Assembly (NCBI GenBank): GCA_020622165.1
Contig: JACNMN010000003.1
Coordinates: 310,001-374,000 of the forward strand
DNA: 64,000 bases
Reading direction: 5' to 3'
Origin: Boseongicola sp. H5
GTDB lineage: Bacteria; Pseudomonadota; Alphaproteobacteria; Rhodobacterales; Rhodobacteraceae
The translations under genes and the position numbers were made by a program. Position 1 is the stretch's first letter, and each line of letters opens with the position of its first letter. Below the pieces are notes generated by a model. The model ran no database searches. It was not told where the DNA came from and saw only the letters and a program-made list of their open reading frames with translations. Positions 16,401 through 24,786 of this stretch are shown here, one piece after another.

Positions 16401-16966
16401 CCCTTCATCTGCATCTTGCCGCCCCGCTTCAGGGCCTCGTCCATGGTCTGGCCCAGAACGAATTGCTGCCCCATCTCGCGCATGGCCCGGCCCACGGCCA
16501 CGCGGATCACCGGTTCGCCCAGGCGCCGCACCGCGCCGCGCAGCACATTCGCCATGCCCTCGCCATCCTGCAGCACCTTGCCGGTCAGCATCAGTGCCCA
16601 GGTCGAGGCATTGACCAGAGAGGAGGAGGATTTGCCCAGATGCGTTCCCCATTCCGAAGGCGCGATCTTGTCTTCAATCAGCGCGTCCACGGTTTCCGCA
16701 TCGGGGACGCGCAACAACGCCTCGGCCAGGCACATCAGCGCGATGCCCTCTCGCGTGGACAGGCCGTACTCCGCGAGAAACACCTCCATCAGACCCGGCG
16801 TGCTGTCGGAACGCAGGGAGCGGACCAGCCTTGCGCCCCGGGCGGCCGCGGCGGCGCGGGTGTCCGCATCCGGCGCGGCCTCCCCGATCAACGCGGTGAG
16901 GACGTCATCCTCCGGCGCGTGGGTCAGGCTGCGGATGCGTGTTCGAAGGGCGGCAAGCGGGTCCAT
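13496..16966 (-). CDS. putA: bifunctional proline dehydrogenase / L-glutamate gamma-semialdehyde dehydrogenase
   Basis: About 1156 residues. The N-terminal half is the FAD-dependent proline dehydrogenase barrel (I-K-L-S-A-L-H-P-R-Y, K-G-A-Y-W-D-T-E-I-K-R-A). The second half is the NAD-dependent aldehyde dehydrogenase (I-S-P-W-N-F-P-L-A-I, F-T-G-S-T, catalytic Cys in G-Q-R-C-S-A-L-R). A C-terminal ALDH-like tail follows. It lacks the N-terminal ribbon-helix-helix domain of E. coli PutA (about 1320 residues), so it should not repress itself. The start at 16966 is preferred because GAGG precedes it by 6 bases; the ATG at 16978 has none. It oxidises proline to glutamate at the membrane and is divergent from an Lrp-type regulator. 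Confidence 0.96.
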   Translation of the reverse strand: MDPLAALRTRIRSLTHAPEDDVLTALIGEAAPDADTRAAAAARGARLVRSLRSDSTPGLMEVFLAEYGLSTREGIALMCLAEALLRVPDAETVDALIEDKIAPSEWGTHLGKSSSSLVNASTWALMLTGKVLQDGEGMANVLRGAVRRLGEPVIRVAVGRAMREMGQQFVLGQTMDEALKRGGKMQMKGYTYSFDMLGEAAMTQADADGFYKSYRAAISRLTPECRSDDIRDNPGISIKLSALHPRYEVSQRDRVMTELVDRTRALALQARKAGMGLNIDAEEADRLDLSLDVIEAVLRDEALAGWDGFGVVVQAYGKRASAVIDWLYALAESLDRKIMLRLVKGAYWDTEIKRAQVEGLRSFPVFTRKPATDAAYLCCANKLLGMTARIYPQFATHNAHTVGAIIEMSDNPQAFEFQRLHGMGEALHDQVLKSNATRCRIYAPVGAHRDLLAYLVRRLLENGANSSFVHQILDATVAPEEVATDPFAALEGLGPNPAVVPPGDLFQPERRNARGWDLHDPVDLAEIEAARAPYRTHRWTGAPLIAGELGNGPAHDVKNPADPYDIVGNLREATADDLNAALSAATPWNADTEDRAEVLNRAADLYEAHFGEIFALLAREAGKTPADAVAELREAVDFLRYYAAQAPRLTAPARGVFACISPWNFPLAIFTGQIAAALAAGNGVIAKPAEVTSLVAIRAVGLLHEAGVRRTALQLLPGPGSVIGAGLSSDPRIAGLCFTGSTGTAQRINRAMAGALDPAAPLIAETGGLNAMIVDSTALPEQAIRDIVTSAFQSAGQRCSALRMLYVQDDIAGPFLNMLHGAMDELVIGDPWELKTDLGPVISEDAQTDIRRYIAAAKTDGRLLKTLPAPAGGHFVPPSVIDLPGGIAALEREVFGPVLHVARFAADEIDAVVDAINAKGYGLTFGMHSRIDDRVQAVCARLKVGNTYINRNQIGAIVGSQPFGGEGLSGTGPKAGGPHYVPRFAAAETRANPVARGKPVTAAAVQQALDALAPSRNIALSSQDLPGPTGESNRLSTFARGRVLCLGPNAEAAASQARIARSIGCMALPVAPDVTDGLDGIIPPEVLTDITGFDAVIIWADAETTRPLRQALASREGALIPLITEANPIPRLIIERHICIDTTAAGGNASLLAASG

Positions 16967-17087
16967 ATGGGGCCTCATGAGGATCGGTTTCGACGCAGAT
17001 TACAGCAAGCCGGGCAGGGCGGTCTGCCTTGACTTTTCGAACTGGCAGGCGTTTGTCCTGAAATAGGCACATCGAACGGGGAAAAAG

Positions 17088-17558
17088 ATGCCAGATAAAC
17101 CGGATGCGGGGCAGCTTGACGGATTTGATCGCAAGATCCTGCGGATATTGTCCACCGAAGGCCGGATTCCAGTCACCGATCTGGCCCGCAAGGTCGGTCT
17201 GTCGAAGAGCCCCTGCCAGGTCCGGGTGAAGCGGCTTCAGGCGCAAGGCTATATCCTCGGCTTTCGGGCGGTTCTGAATCCCGCCAAGCTGAACCGGGAT
17301 CAGGTGGCCTTTGTCGAGGTCAAGCTGACCGACACGACCGAGGGCGCGCTTGGCGCGTTCAACGCAGCGGTGCACAAGGTGCCCGAGATCGAGCAATGCC
17401 ACATGATTGCGGGGGCGTTCGATTACCTGCTGAAAGTGCGCACCAGCGACATGCGCGGCTATCGCCGCGTACTGGGAGAGGTGATCTCGGCGCTGCCCCA
17501 TGTTGCTTCCAGTTCGACCCATGTCTCGATGGAGGCGGTGAAGGACAGCGCCTTCTAG
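17088..17558 (+). CDS. putR: Lrp/AsnC family regulator of proline catabolism
   Basis: 156 residues. An N-terminal AsnC helix-turn-helix (D-G-F-D-R-K-I-L-R-I-L, I-P-V-T-D-L-A-R-K-V-G-L-S-K-S-P-C-Q-V-R-V-K-R-L) is followed by a RAM ligand-binding domain (I-E-Q-C-H-M-I-A-G-A-F-D-Y-L-L-K-V-R-T). Divergence from putA over a gap of about 120 bases is the standard arrangement for PutR of Rhodobacter and Agrobacterium, where it activates putA in the presence of proline. The gene symbol rests on that arrangement. It ends with a 4-base convergent overlap with glk. Confidence 0.88.
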   Translation: MPDKPDAGQLDGFDRKILRILSTEGRIPVTDLARKVGLSKSPCQVRVKRLQAQGYILGFRAVLNPAKLNRDQVAFVEVKLTDTTEGALGAFNAAVHKVPEIEQCHMIAGAFDYLLKVRTSDMRGYRRVLGEVISALPHVASSSTHVSMEAVKDSAF

Positions 17559-18499
17559 AGGTGGGTCAGGTGGGAGGCGCAGCCGGTTAGCGCGGCGTAG
17601 TCATCCGACACGACGGCCACGCCGAACTGCTCCAGAAACGGCCCGAACCGGCCTTTGGCGCGCATCGCCTCGGCAAAGCCGAACCGGTCCAGATAGGGCG
17701 CGAAGGCGCGGCTGACCCCGCCCACCAGAAAGATGCCGCCAAAGGGCAGGTGCACAAGGGCCAGATCGCCCACAACCGTGCCCAGAATGCGCACGAACAG
17801 ACGTGCGGTCGCCTCCGCCCGGGAGTTTCCGTCCTCCAGCGCCGACATGATGTCGGCGGCCGACATGCGCTGGTTGTGCAGGAAGACATGGATCGCCTCG
17901 ATCCCGCGCCCGGAGAGCGCTTCTTCAACCGCGGCAAACCCATGCGCATCGCGCAGATGCCCCGACAGCGCCGCGCCTTCTGGGCCGCAAAGCGGCAGGC
18001 TGATATGCCCGCATTCCGACGGCGGCACGAACCGGCCGAGCGTTGTGTCGTAGATAGGTGCCGCATTGAAGCCGGTGCCGACACCCACCACCAGTTTCGC
18101 GGCCTGTCCGCTTGCCTCGGGCTGGGACAGGACCGGCCTGATCATCTCCGGCGAGAGATGGCCGATCGCGTGACCCTGGGCCTGCAAATCGTTCAGAACG
18201 GCTACTTTTTCGGCGCTCAACACCTGCGCCAGCATCGCGCGTTCCACACGCCATGGCAGGTTGGTCAGATCGGCCACCCCGTCATGAACCGGGCCCGCCG
18301 CCGCCACGCAAACCCCGGTGATCTGCCCGTGATCGGTGCCCGTGTCGGCCAGATAGCGGTGCAGCACATGGGCCAGATCGGGGGCGTCGCGATTGGCATA
18401 GCGGCGCACGCTGTCGGCATCCACGACCTTGCCGCTGGCCAGCGCCACGCGGGTGTTGGTGCCGCCGATATCGGCCACAAGCGACAGGGCAGAGGGCAT
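17555..18499 (-). CDS. glk: glucokinase
   Basis: 314 residues from the start at 18499, which has AAGGA 7 bases upstream; earlier in-frame ATGs lack such a site. The ATP-binding start is D-I-G-G-T-N-T-R-V-A-L. The active-site region has F-M-T-type loops replaced by V-L-N-D-L-Q-A-Q-G, with the catalytic Asp. G-V-G-T-G-F-N-A-A and S-E-C-G-H-I-S also match the bacterial Glk family. It phosphorylates glucose released by the glucosidases encoded next to it. It lies 41 bases downstream of the GH1 gene and so reads from the aglR side. Confidence 0.92.
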   Translation of the reverse strand: MPSALSLVADIGGTNTRVALASGKVVDADSVRRYANRDAPDLAHVLHRYLADTGTDHGQITGVCVAAAGPVHDGVADLTNLPWRVERAMLAQVLSAEKVAVLNDLQAQGHAIGHLSPEMIRPVLSQPEASGQAAKLVVGVGTGFNAAPIYDTTLGRFVPPSECGHISLPLCGPEGAALSGHLRDAHGFAAVEEALSGRGIEAIHVFLHNQRMSAADIMSALEDGNSRAEATARLFVRILGTVVGDLALVHLPFGGIFLVGGVSRAFAPYLDRFGFAEAMRAKGRFGPFLEQFGVAVVSDDYAALTGCASHLTHL

Positions 18500-18540
18500 A
18501 TGCGGATCCTTCGGGGTTTCGGGCATGGCTTGTCGGGCGG

Positions 18541-19857
18541 TCAGCGCCACCAGTCTGCCAGTGCCTGATAGGATGCTTTCGGTGTTCGCTGCAAGCTGTC
18601 GAAATCCACATGGATCAGGCCGAAGCGTTTTTCATAGCCAAGCGCCCATTCGTAATTGTCCATCAGCGACCAGGTGAAATAGCCGCGCAGCGGCACGCCC
18701 TCGGCAATCGCTTCCCGTGCGGCGTTCAGGTGGCGGGAGAGATAGTCGATCCGGGCGATATCGGGCCGATCGGCGGTGTCGGCATTCGCCATCCCGTTTT
18801 CGGTGACGTAAAGTGGCAGATCGCCGGTATAGTCGCGGGCCGTCCGGATCAGGAAATCGCGCAGACCGTCGGGATAGATCTCCCACCCCATCTGGGTTTT
18901 CTCCAGCGGCCCCTCCACCTCGGCATAATTGGGCCAGGGGCCGGGCCTGTGGTCGATCAGCTTGCGGGTGTAGTAGTTCAGCCCGAGCCAGTCGAGCGGT
19001 TGCGCAATGCTGTCGAAGTCGTGCTGCCAGCCGTCGGGCAGATGCGGCTCCAGACCCGCCAGAGCCTCCGCCGGATAGGCCCGCTTGAAGAGGCCGCCCA
19101 GAAAGAACCGGTTGTAGATCGCATCATAGGTCGCCGCCGCCCCGGTCGCGGCCGCGTCGTCATTGGCGGGCGCGCTCCACTCGAAATTGCAGACGGCGCC
19201 GAGGTTCCGCATCCCCAGGCCGCGCATCACCTCCGTGGCGCGGCCATGGGCCAGAAGCACGTGATGCATCGCCCGCGCGGTGGCGCGTATGTCGCGCAGG
19301 CCCGGCGCGTGATGCCCGTCGAAATGGCTGAGCCACCCGACGCACCAGGGTTCGTTTATCGGGGCCGCCGACCAGACGCGATCCCCGATGCGGCCCATGA
19401 TCACGGCGGTGAAATCGCCGAACCAGCCGGCGATATCCCGGTTGCGCCACCCGCCCAGATCGGCCAGCGCGCTTGGAAGCTCCCAGTGATAGAGCGTGGC
19501 CGCCGGTTTGATGCCGCGCGCCAGAAGCCCGTCGACCAGCCGGTCGTAGAAATCGAGCCCCGCCTCGTTCACCGTGCCCCGCCCCTCGGGCAGAACCCGC
19601 GCCCAGGAGGTGGAGAACCGGTAGGCATCGGCGCCCAGTCCGGCCAGCAGGTCAAGATCCTCCTCCAGCCGGTGGTAATGGTCGCAGGCGACGGCCCCGT
19701 TTTCCGCCCGCACCACATTGCCGGGCGTCGCGGCAAAGCTGTCCCAATGGGTGGGCCCCGCGCCGCCGAAGCCGTGGCCTTCGATCTGATAGGAGGAGGT
19801 GGCCGTGCCGAAGACGAAGCCTTCGGGAAAATCGGCGCGGCTGAGGGGCATCTTCAT
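18541..19857 (-). CDS. GH1 beta-glucosidase
   Basis: 438 residues, full length for glycoside hydrolase family 1, without signal peptide and thus cytoplasmic. The N-terminal motif F-V-F-G-T-A-T-S-S-Y-Q-I-E-G is family-specific. The acid/base is Glu169 in P-I-N-E-P-W and the nucleophile Glu353 in Y-V-T-E-N-G. It hydrolyses beta-glucosides such as cellobiose or aryl glucosides to glucose for Glk. It sits between aglR and glk on the same strand, so the locus handles both alpha- and beta-linked glucosides. Confidence 0.94.
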   Translation of the reverse strand: MKMPLSRADFPEGFVFGTATSSYQIEGHGFGGAGPTHWDSFAATPGNVVRAENGAVACDHYHRLEEDLDLLAGLGADAYRFSTSWARVLPEGRGTVNEAGLDFYDRLVDGLLARGIKPAATLYHWELPSALADLGGWRNRDIAGWFGDFTAVIMGRIGDRVWSAAPINEPWCVGWLSHFDGHHAPGLRDIRATARAMHHVLLAHGRATEVMRGLGMRNLGAVCNFEWSAPANDDAAATGAAATYDAIYNRFFLGGLFKRAYPAEALAGLEPHLPDGWQHDFDSIAQPLDWLGLNYYTRKLIDHRPGPWPNYAEVEGPLEKTQMGWEIYPDGLRDFLIRTARDYTGDLPLYVTENGMANADTADRPDIARIDYLSRHLNAAREAIAEGVPLRGYFTWSLMDNYEWALGYEKRFGLIHVDFDSLQRTPKASYQALADWWR

Positions 19858-19875
19858 GCGGTGTCTTCCCTGGTG

Positions 19876-20901
19876 TCAGCCGGCCGGGGCCGGGCCTGTG
19901 GACCGGCCCACGGTCAGCTCCGTTTCCCACAACTCCTGCACATGGGGCTGGTTGGGTTTGCGGATGAGGTCGATCAGGATTTCCGCGCAGCGCTGACCCG
20001 CGCCGCGGATCGAGGACCGGGTGGCCGTAAAGGCCGGGCCATCTGCATCGTTGTTCATATAGGACAGCACATCGTCATGGGTGACCAGAGAGATATCGCG
20101 GCCCAGAACCAGCCCGCGCTCCACCACAGCCCGCCGGACCCCGATCGCGGGGATCACGGAGGAGACGAGAAAGGCCGTGGGCGTTTCGGCCAGATCCAGC
20201 ATCTGCGACGCCGCGACATAGCCGAAGCCTTCGGTCATGACATCGGCGCGCATCCAGTCGGGGTTGGGGGCCATGCCGCGGGACCATATCGCCTCCGCAT
20301 AGCCGGCGCGGCGGCGGGCGGCGAAGTCCAGATTTTCCTGCCCGTTGATCAGCGCGATCCGCCTGTGGCCCAGATCCAGCAGGAAGTTGGTGGCCTTGCG
20401 AAAGGCGGATTTGTTGGCCACGTCCAGCCAGCTGTATCCGTCGGGGTTCTGGGTGCGGCCATGAACCAGAAACGGCAGGCCAAGCTCCCGCAGAAGCGCG
20501 ATCCGCGTATCGTCGGTTTCCGGCGACTGGACCATGACGCCATCGACCGACCCGTTGGCCGCCATCTGCCGGTAGGCGCGTTCCGCCTCGCCGTCCGAGA
20601 CGATGGAGAGAAGCAGATCATACCCCTCGTTGGCATAGACCTCGCCCGCACCGGCCAGAAAATCGGCGAAGATCGGGTTGACCATCTCGGTCTTGCCGGC
20701 CAGCGGAATGACATGGCCGATGGTCATCGCACGCCCCGTGGCCAGACGCCGGGCGCGGGAGTTGGGCTGATAGTTTGCGGCCTGCGCCGCGGCCAGAACC
20801 CGCGCGCGGGTTTCCTCGCGCACCTCGGGATAGCCGTTCAGGGCCCGGCTGACCGTGGTCTGGGACAGGTTCAACGACTCGGCCAATTGTTTGAGATTCA
20901 T
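19876..20901 (-). CDS. aglR: LacI family regulator of alpha-glucoside use
   Basis: 341 residues from the start at 20901 (M-N-L-K-Q-L-A-E-S-L), which matches LacI proteins; an upstream frame adds an unlikely tail. The DNA-binding helix is L-N-L-S-Q-T-T-V-S-R-A-L-N-G-Y-P-E-V, followed by the hinge helix N-S-R-A-R-R-L-A-T-G and a periplasmic-binding-like sensor domain. The gene is divergent from aglE, and two AAAGCGCTT-centred palindromes lie in the gap (20915-20928 and 21082-21095). The first sits just upstream of its own start, implying autoregulation. The inducer is probably a glucoside or glucose. Confidence 0.9.
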   Translation of the reverse strand: MNLKQLAESLNLSQTTVSRALNGYPEVREETRARVLAAAQAANYQPNSRARRLATGRAMTIGHVIPLAGKTEMVNPIFADFLAGAGEVYANEGYDLLLSIVSDGEAERAYRQMAANGSVDGVMVQSPETDDTRIALLRELGLPFLVHGRTQNPDGYSWLDVANKSAFRKATNFLLDLGHRRIALINGQENLDFAARRRAGYAEAIWSRGMAPNPDWMRADVMTEGFGYVAASQMLDLAETPTAFLVSSVIPAIGVRRAVVERGLVLGRDISLVTHDDVLSYMNNDADGPAFTATRSSIRGAGQRCAEILIDLIRKPNQPHVQELWETELTVGRSTGPAPAG

Positions 20902-20914
20902 TGCCAATCTGGAC

Positions 20915-20928
20915 CCAAAGCGCTTCGG
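20915..20928. promoter_or_regulatory. LacI-type operator, aglR-proximal
   Basis: CCAAAGCGCTTCGG pairs at six of seven positions around a central CG, with the AAGCGCTT core of LacI-family sites. It starts 14 bases upstream of the aglR start codon, so occupancy would block aglR transcription. It is 167 bases centre to centre from the aglE-proximal site, which allows looping between the two. Confidence 0.6.
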
Positions 20929-21081
20929 AAAGGAGCCCAAGACTAGCCATGCCGATGGTCTCTTGTCAAAGATTCAAACCTGCCGGATTTTTCTGCACCT
21001 GCACAATAACTCATTATTTTTCAGGGTGATGGAAGAAGGCGGATTGACTCGTAAGACGGCTTGATTGAGTGTGCCATATGC

Positions 21082-21095
21082 TCAAAGCGCTTTGA
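21082..21095. promoter_or_regulatory. LacI-type operator, aglE-proximal
   Basis: TCAAAGCGCTTTGA is a perfect 14-base palindrome with the central CG and AAAGCGCTTT core of LacI-family operators. It lies 66 bases before the aglE start and between the divergent aglR and aglE genes. It is the strongest operator-like sequence in this gap and the probable main site through which AglR controls the importer. Confidence 0.75.
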
Positions 21096-21160
21096 ACGCA
21101 GCTTTGAGGCACTGGGATACCACGCGACCACCACGGGGTCGCATCAACTGGGAGGTACCA

Positions 21161-22504
21161 ATGAAGAATTCATTCTATACCGGTGCTGCGCTTCTGGCGC
21201 TGACCGCCGGAATGGCGCAGGCCGACGGACATCTGATTTTCCCGATCGGGGAGGGCGACTTCAACTGGGACAGCTTCGAAGCCTTTGCCGAGGCCCATGA
21301 TCTGAGCGGCCAGACCCTGACGATGACCGGCCCCTGGACGGGGCTGGATGCGGAACTGGTGGAAAGCGTGGCGGCCTATTTCGAGGAAGCGACCGGCGCG
21401 ACGGTGCAGTATTCCGGTTCGGACAGTTTCGAACAGGATATCGTGATCGCGGCGCAGGCGAGATCGGCCCCCAACATCGCCGTCTTCCCGCAACCGGGCC
21501 TGGCTGCGGACATGGCCGCGCGCGGGTTCCTGACGCCGCTGGCCGATGGCACCTCGGACTGGGTGCGCGAAAACTACGCCGCCGGGCAATCCTGGGTCGA
21601 TCTGGGCACCTATGCCAATCCGGACGGGGCCGATGAGCTCTTCGGCTTCTTCTACAAGGTCGATGTGAAATCGCTGGTCTGGTATTCGCCCGAAGCCTTC
21701 GACGAGGCCGGGTATGACATTCCCGAAACCATGGAAGATCTGCGCGCGCTGACCGATCAGATCGTTGCCGATGGCGGCACGCCCTGGTGCATCGGGCTTG
21801 GGTCCGGCGCGGCCACGGGCTGGCCCGCGACCGACTGGGTCGAGGACATGATGCTGCGCACGCAGCCGCCCGAGGTCTATGATGCATGGGTTGCCAACGA
21901 GATCCCGTTCAACGACGAACGCGTCGTGGCCGCGATCGAGGAGTTCGGCAGTTTTGCGCGGAACGACGACTACGTGAACGGCGGTGCGGCCGCCGTCGCC
22001 TCGACCGACTTCCGCGACAGCCCCGGCGGTCTCTTCTCCTTCCCGCCGGAATGCTACATGCACCGCCAGGCGTCGTTCATTCCCACGTTCTTCCCCGAGG
22101 GCGCCGATTCGGATTTCTTCTACTTCCCGGCCTATGAAGGTCAGGATCTGGGGCAGCCGGTGTTGGGTGCGGGCACATTGATGGCCATCACCGACGACTC
22201 GCCCGCGGCGCATGCCTGGATCGAGTTCGTGAAAACCCCCATCGCGCATGAAGTCTGGATGGCCCAGACCGGGTTCCTGACACCTCATGACGGGGTCAAT
22301 ACCGAGCTTTTCGGCACCGACGCCGCGCGGCAGATGAACGACATCCTGCTGAACGCGACCACCTTCCGCTTCGACGCATCCGACCTGATGCCGGGTGAGA
22401 TCGGGCAGGGCGTGTTCTGGTCCGGCATGGTCGATTACACCACCGGGGCGGATGCCGCCGACGTGGCGACGATGATCCAGGAACGGTGGGACTCGATCCA
22501 ATAA
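21161..22504 (+). CDS. aglE: alpha-glucoside ABC transporter substrate-binding protein
   Basis: 447 residues with a signal peptide (K-N-S-F-Y-T-G-A-A-L-L-A-L-T-A-G-M-A-Q-A, cut before D). The start at 21161 has GGAGG at 21151-21155. The mature protein is a long family-1 binding protein (G-P-W-T-G, Y-S-G-S-D-S-F, a W-C-I-G-L-G-S-G-A-A-T-G-W segment, P-P-E-C-Y-M-H-R-Q). It heads a five-gene operon with the order E-F-G-A-K known from Sinorhizobium meliloti, where it imports sucrose, maltose and trehalose. A hairpin follows its stop codon. Confidence 0.93.
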   Translation: MKNSFYTGAALLALTAGMAQADGHLIFPIGEGDFNWDSFEAFAEAHDLSGQTLTMTGPWTGLDAELVESVAAYFEEATGATVQYSGSDSFEQDIVIAAQARSAPNIAVFPQPGLAADMAARGFLTPLADGTSDWVRENYAAGQSWVDLGTYANPDGADELFGFFYKVDVKSLVWYSPEAFDEAGYDIPETMEDLRALTDQIVADGGTPWCIGLGSGAATGWPATDWVEDMMLRTQPPEVYDAWVANEIPFNDERVVAAIEEFGSFARNDDYVNGGAAAVASTDFRDSPGGLFSFPPECYMHRQASFIPTFFPEGADSDFFYFPAYEGQDLGQPVLGAGTLMAITDDSPAAHAWIEFVKTPIAHEVWMAQTGFLTPHDGVNTELFGTDAARQMNDILLNATTFRFDASDLMPGEIGQGVFWSGMVDYTTGADAADVATMIQERWDSIQ

Positions 22505-22526
22505 CCGGTCATCCGGCCTAATACAG

Positions 22527-22557
22527 CCCGGCCCGCGCCGACTGCGCGCGGGCCGGG
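22527..22557 (+). promoter_or_regulatory. intercistronic hairpin after aglE
   Basis: CCCGGCCCGCGC at 22527-22538 pairs perfectly with GCGCGGGCCGGG at 22546-22557, a 12-bp stem with a 7-base loop. It lies between aglE and aglF and has no U-tract. This matches the position of the hairpin behind the other binding-protein gene at 7249-7280. It probably protects the aglE message or partly ends transcription, favouring binding protein over permease. Confidence 0.6.
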
Positions 22558-22620
22558 GCAACCACGACAACAGCAAGCCGTCATCGGGCCGACAGGCCGG
22601 CAGGCTTAAGGGAGGGTCTC

Positions 22621-23598
22621 ATGTCACCAATGCTGCAAGGTGCGATCACCATCGTCATCGGCGTGGGGGGGTGTATCGGATACTTCTATTTCGCCAATCT
22701 GATCCTCGACAAGGTGATCTTCCCCGCGCGCGGCAACGATGCCGGGCGCAACATCAACCGCGCCAATGCCGTGCGACCTTGGCTGTTCCTGTTTCCAGCG
22801 ATCTTCGCGCTTGGCCTCTATCTGGTCTATCCGGTGGTCGGCAGCTTCATCCGGTCGCTCTACAACCGGGCGGGCAACGAGTTCATCGGGTTCGGAAACT
22901 ATGCCAACCTGATCGCGGACGAAACCTTCCGCACCGCGTTTTTCAACAATTTCCTCTGGGTTCTGGTCGTCCCCGCGATGGCGACCTTCCTTGGACTTCT
23001 GGTGGCGCAACTGACCGACAGGCTGAGCTGGGGCAACATCGCCAAATCCCTGATCTTCATGCCGATGGCGATCTCCTTCGTGGGCGCCTCGCTGATCTGG
23101 AAGTTCGTCTACGCGAATGACCCCGATATCGGGATCATCAACGCGATCCGCGCCAGCATGGGCATGGACAGCGTCGACCCGATGCAGATCCCGTTCTGGA
23201 ACAATTTTTTCCTGATGGTGATCCTGATCTGGATCCAGACCGGCTTTGCCATGGTGATCCTGTCCGCCGCGCTGCGCGGCATCCCCGAAGAAACGGTGGA
23301 GGCCGCGATCATCGACGGCGCGAACCCGTTTCAGGTGTTCTTCAAGATCAAGGTGCCGCAGATCATGGGTACGATCGTGGTGGTCTGGACGACGATCACG
23401 ATCCTTGTGCTGAAGGTTTTCGATATCGTCTACACCATGACGGGCGGCAATTTCGGAACCGAGATCCTGCCCAGTTACATGATGAGCTTCATGTTCCGCG
23501 ATGACGGGCGGGCGACGGCCGTGGCCTTCGTGATCATGCTGGTGGTTCTGCCGGTCATGATCTGGAATATCGTGCAAGCCCGTAAAGAAATGCGCTGA
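22621..23598 (+). CDS. aglF: alpha-glucoside ABC transporter permease AglF
   Basis: A 325-residue inner-membrane protein. An extra N-terminal helix (A-I-T-I-V-I-G-V-G-G-C-I-G-Y-F-Y-F) is followed by the six-helix MalF-like core. The EAA loop is E-E-T-V-E-A-A-I-I-D-G-A near residue 225. The ATG is preceded by AGGGAGG. Together with AglG it forms the channel for AglE. The gene is separated from aglE by the 116-base structured gap and from aglG by 15 bases. Confidence 0.93.
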   Translation: MSPMLQGAITIVIGVGGCIGYFYFANLILDKVIFPARGNDAGRNINRANAVRPWLFLFPAIFALGLYLVYPVVGSFIRSLYNRAGNEFIGFGNYANLIADETFRTAFFNNFLWVLVVPAMATFLGLLVAQLTDRLSWGNIAKSLIFMPMAISFVGASLIWKFVYANDPDIGIINAIRASMGMDSVDPMQIPFWNNFFLMVILIWIQTGFAMVILSAALRGIPEETVEAAIIDGANPFQVFFKIKVPQIMGTIVVVWTTITILVLKVFDIVYTMTGGNFGTEILPSYMMSFMFRDDGRATAVAFVIMLVVLPVMIWNIVQARKEMR

Positions 23599-23613
23599 AA
23601 GAGGATAAGAGAC

Positions 23614-24771
23614 ATGGACAATATTGCCGGTACCAAATCCTCGCTCACCTGGGCCGTGAACATCTCGGTCGTGTTCCTCGTGGTCCTCTGGCTGATCCCG
23701 ACAATCGGGCTACTGGTCTCCTCGTTCCGCGACCGGGACCAGATCTCCGTTTCTGCCTGGTGGCAGGCGCCGCTGCCGGTTGAACAGGCCTACCGCCTGC
23801 GCGCCGAGGGCGACATCACCCGGACCGGCGATCTCTGGGTGATCGAGGGCAATGTCTTCGCCGCCTCCGAGATGGCGGAGGCCTTCCCCGAAGGCACAGA
23901 TCACCCGCCGATTTCGGCCTTCGGGACGACCGGGCGCGATCCGGGCGCCTATGCGGCCGGCGAAGAGGTGCCCAACCGCGATGGCGGGACGCTGGTGATC
24001 AACGAAGACGGATCCTATGTCTTCACCACCAACGAAGACCCGAGCGAGCGTCCGCCGCGGCTTTACGTCATGGCCGAAACCCCGCCGGAATTCACCACCG
24101 CCAATTACGATACGGTTCTGGGCGGGGATGGCATGGGGCAGGCCTTCATCAACACGCTGACGGTGACCATTCCGGCCACGGTCATCCCGATCCTGATCGC
24201 GGCCTTCGCGGCCTACGCCCTTGCCTGGATGGATTTCCCCGGTCGCGGACTGCTGATCGCCGCGGTCGTGGGGCTGCTCGTCGTGCCGCTGCAACTGGCG
24301 CTTGTGCCGCTGCTCAGCCTGCATCAGCAGATCGGCATTGGGCAAAGCTTTGTCGGCATCTGGCTTGCCCATACCGGATTCGGCCTGCCGCTCGCGATCT
24401 ATCTTCTGCGAAACTACATGGTCGGCCTGCCGCGCGATATCATCGAAAGCGCCAAGGTCGACGGGGCGACGGATTTCCAGATTTTCACCAAGATCATCCT
24501 TCCGCTCAGCTTCCCCGCTCTGGCCAGTTTCGCGATCTTCCAGTTCCTGTGGACCTGGAACGACCTTCTGGTCGCCAAGGTGTTCCTGCCCTCCAGCGAT
24601 GAAAGCTGGGTGATGACGGTGCGGATCGCCGATGACCTTCTGGGGTCCCGCGGCGGCGACTGGGGCATTCTTGCGGCGGCGGCTTTCGTCTCCATCGCGG
24701 TGCCGCTTCTGGTTTTCTTTTCGATGCAACGGTATCTGGTGCGCGGTCTTCTGGCCGGCTCCGTCAAGTAA
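23614..24771 (+). CDS. aglG: alpha-glucoside ABC transporter permease AglG, with periplasmic insert
   Basis: A 385-residue membrane protein. Helix 1 is at about residues 13-37, then a hydrophilic insert of about 130 residues (acidic, with a D-G-G-T-L-V-I-N-E-D-G-S-Y-V-F-T segment) precedes helix 2 near residue 180. The EAA loop is D-I-I-E-S-A-K-V-D-G-A. The length is usual for AglG. The insert after helix 1 should face the periplasm and may contact AglE. The equivalent permease of the uxuA operon has a shorter insert at the same place. Confidence 0.92.
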   Translation: MDNIAGTKSSLTWAVNISVVFLVVLWLIPTIGLLVSSFRDRDQISVSAWWQAPLPVEQAYRLRAEGDITRTGDLWVIEGNVFAASEMAEAFPEGTDHPPISAFGTTGRDPGAYAAGEEVPNRDGGTLVINEDGSYVFTTNEDPSERPPRLYVMAETPPEFTTANYDTVLGGDGMGQAFINTLTVTIPATVIPILIAAFAAYALAWMDFPGRGLLIAAVVGLLVVPLQLALVPLLSLHQQIGIGQSFVGIWLAHTGFGLPLAIYLLRNYMVGLPRDIIESAKVDGATDFQIFTKIILPLSFPALASFAIFQFLWTWNDLLVAKVFLPSSDESWVMTVRIADDLLGSRGGDWGILAAAAFVSIAVPLLVFFSMQRYLVRGLLAGSVK

Positions 24772-24786
24772 AGGTCTGAACCACTG

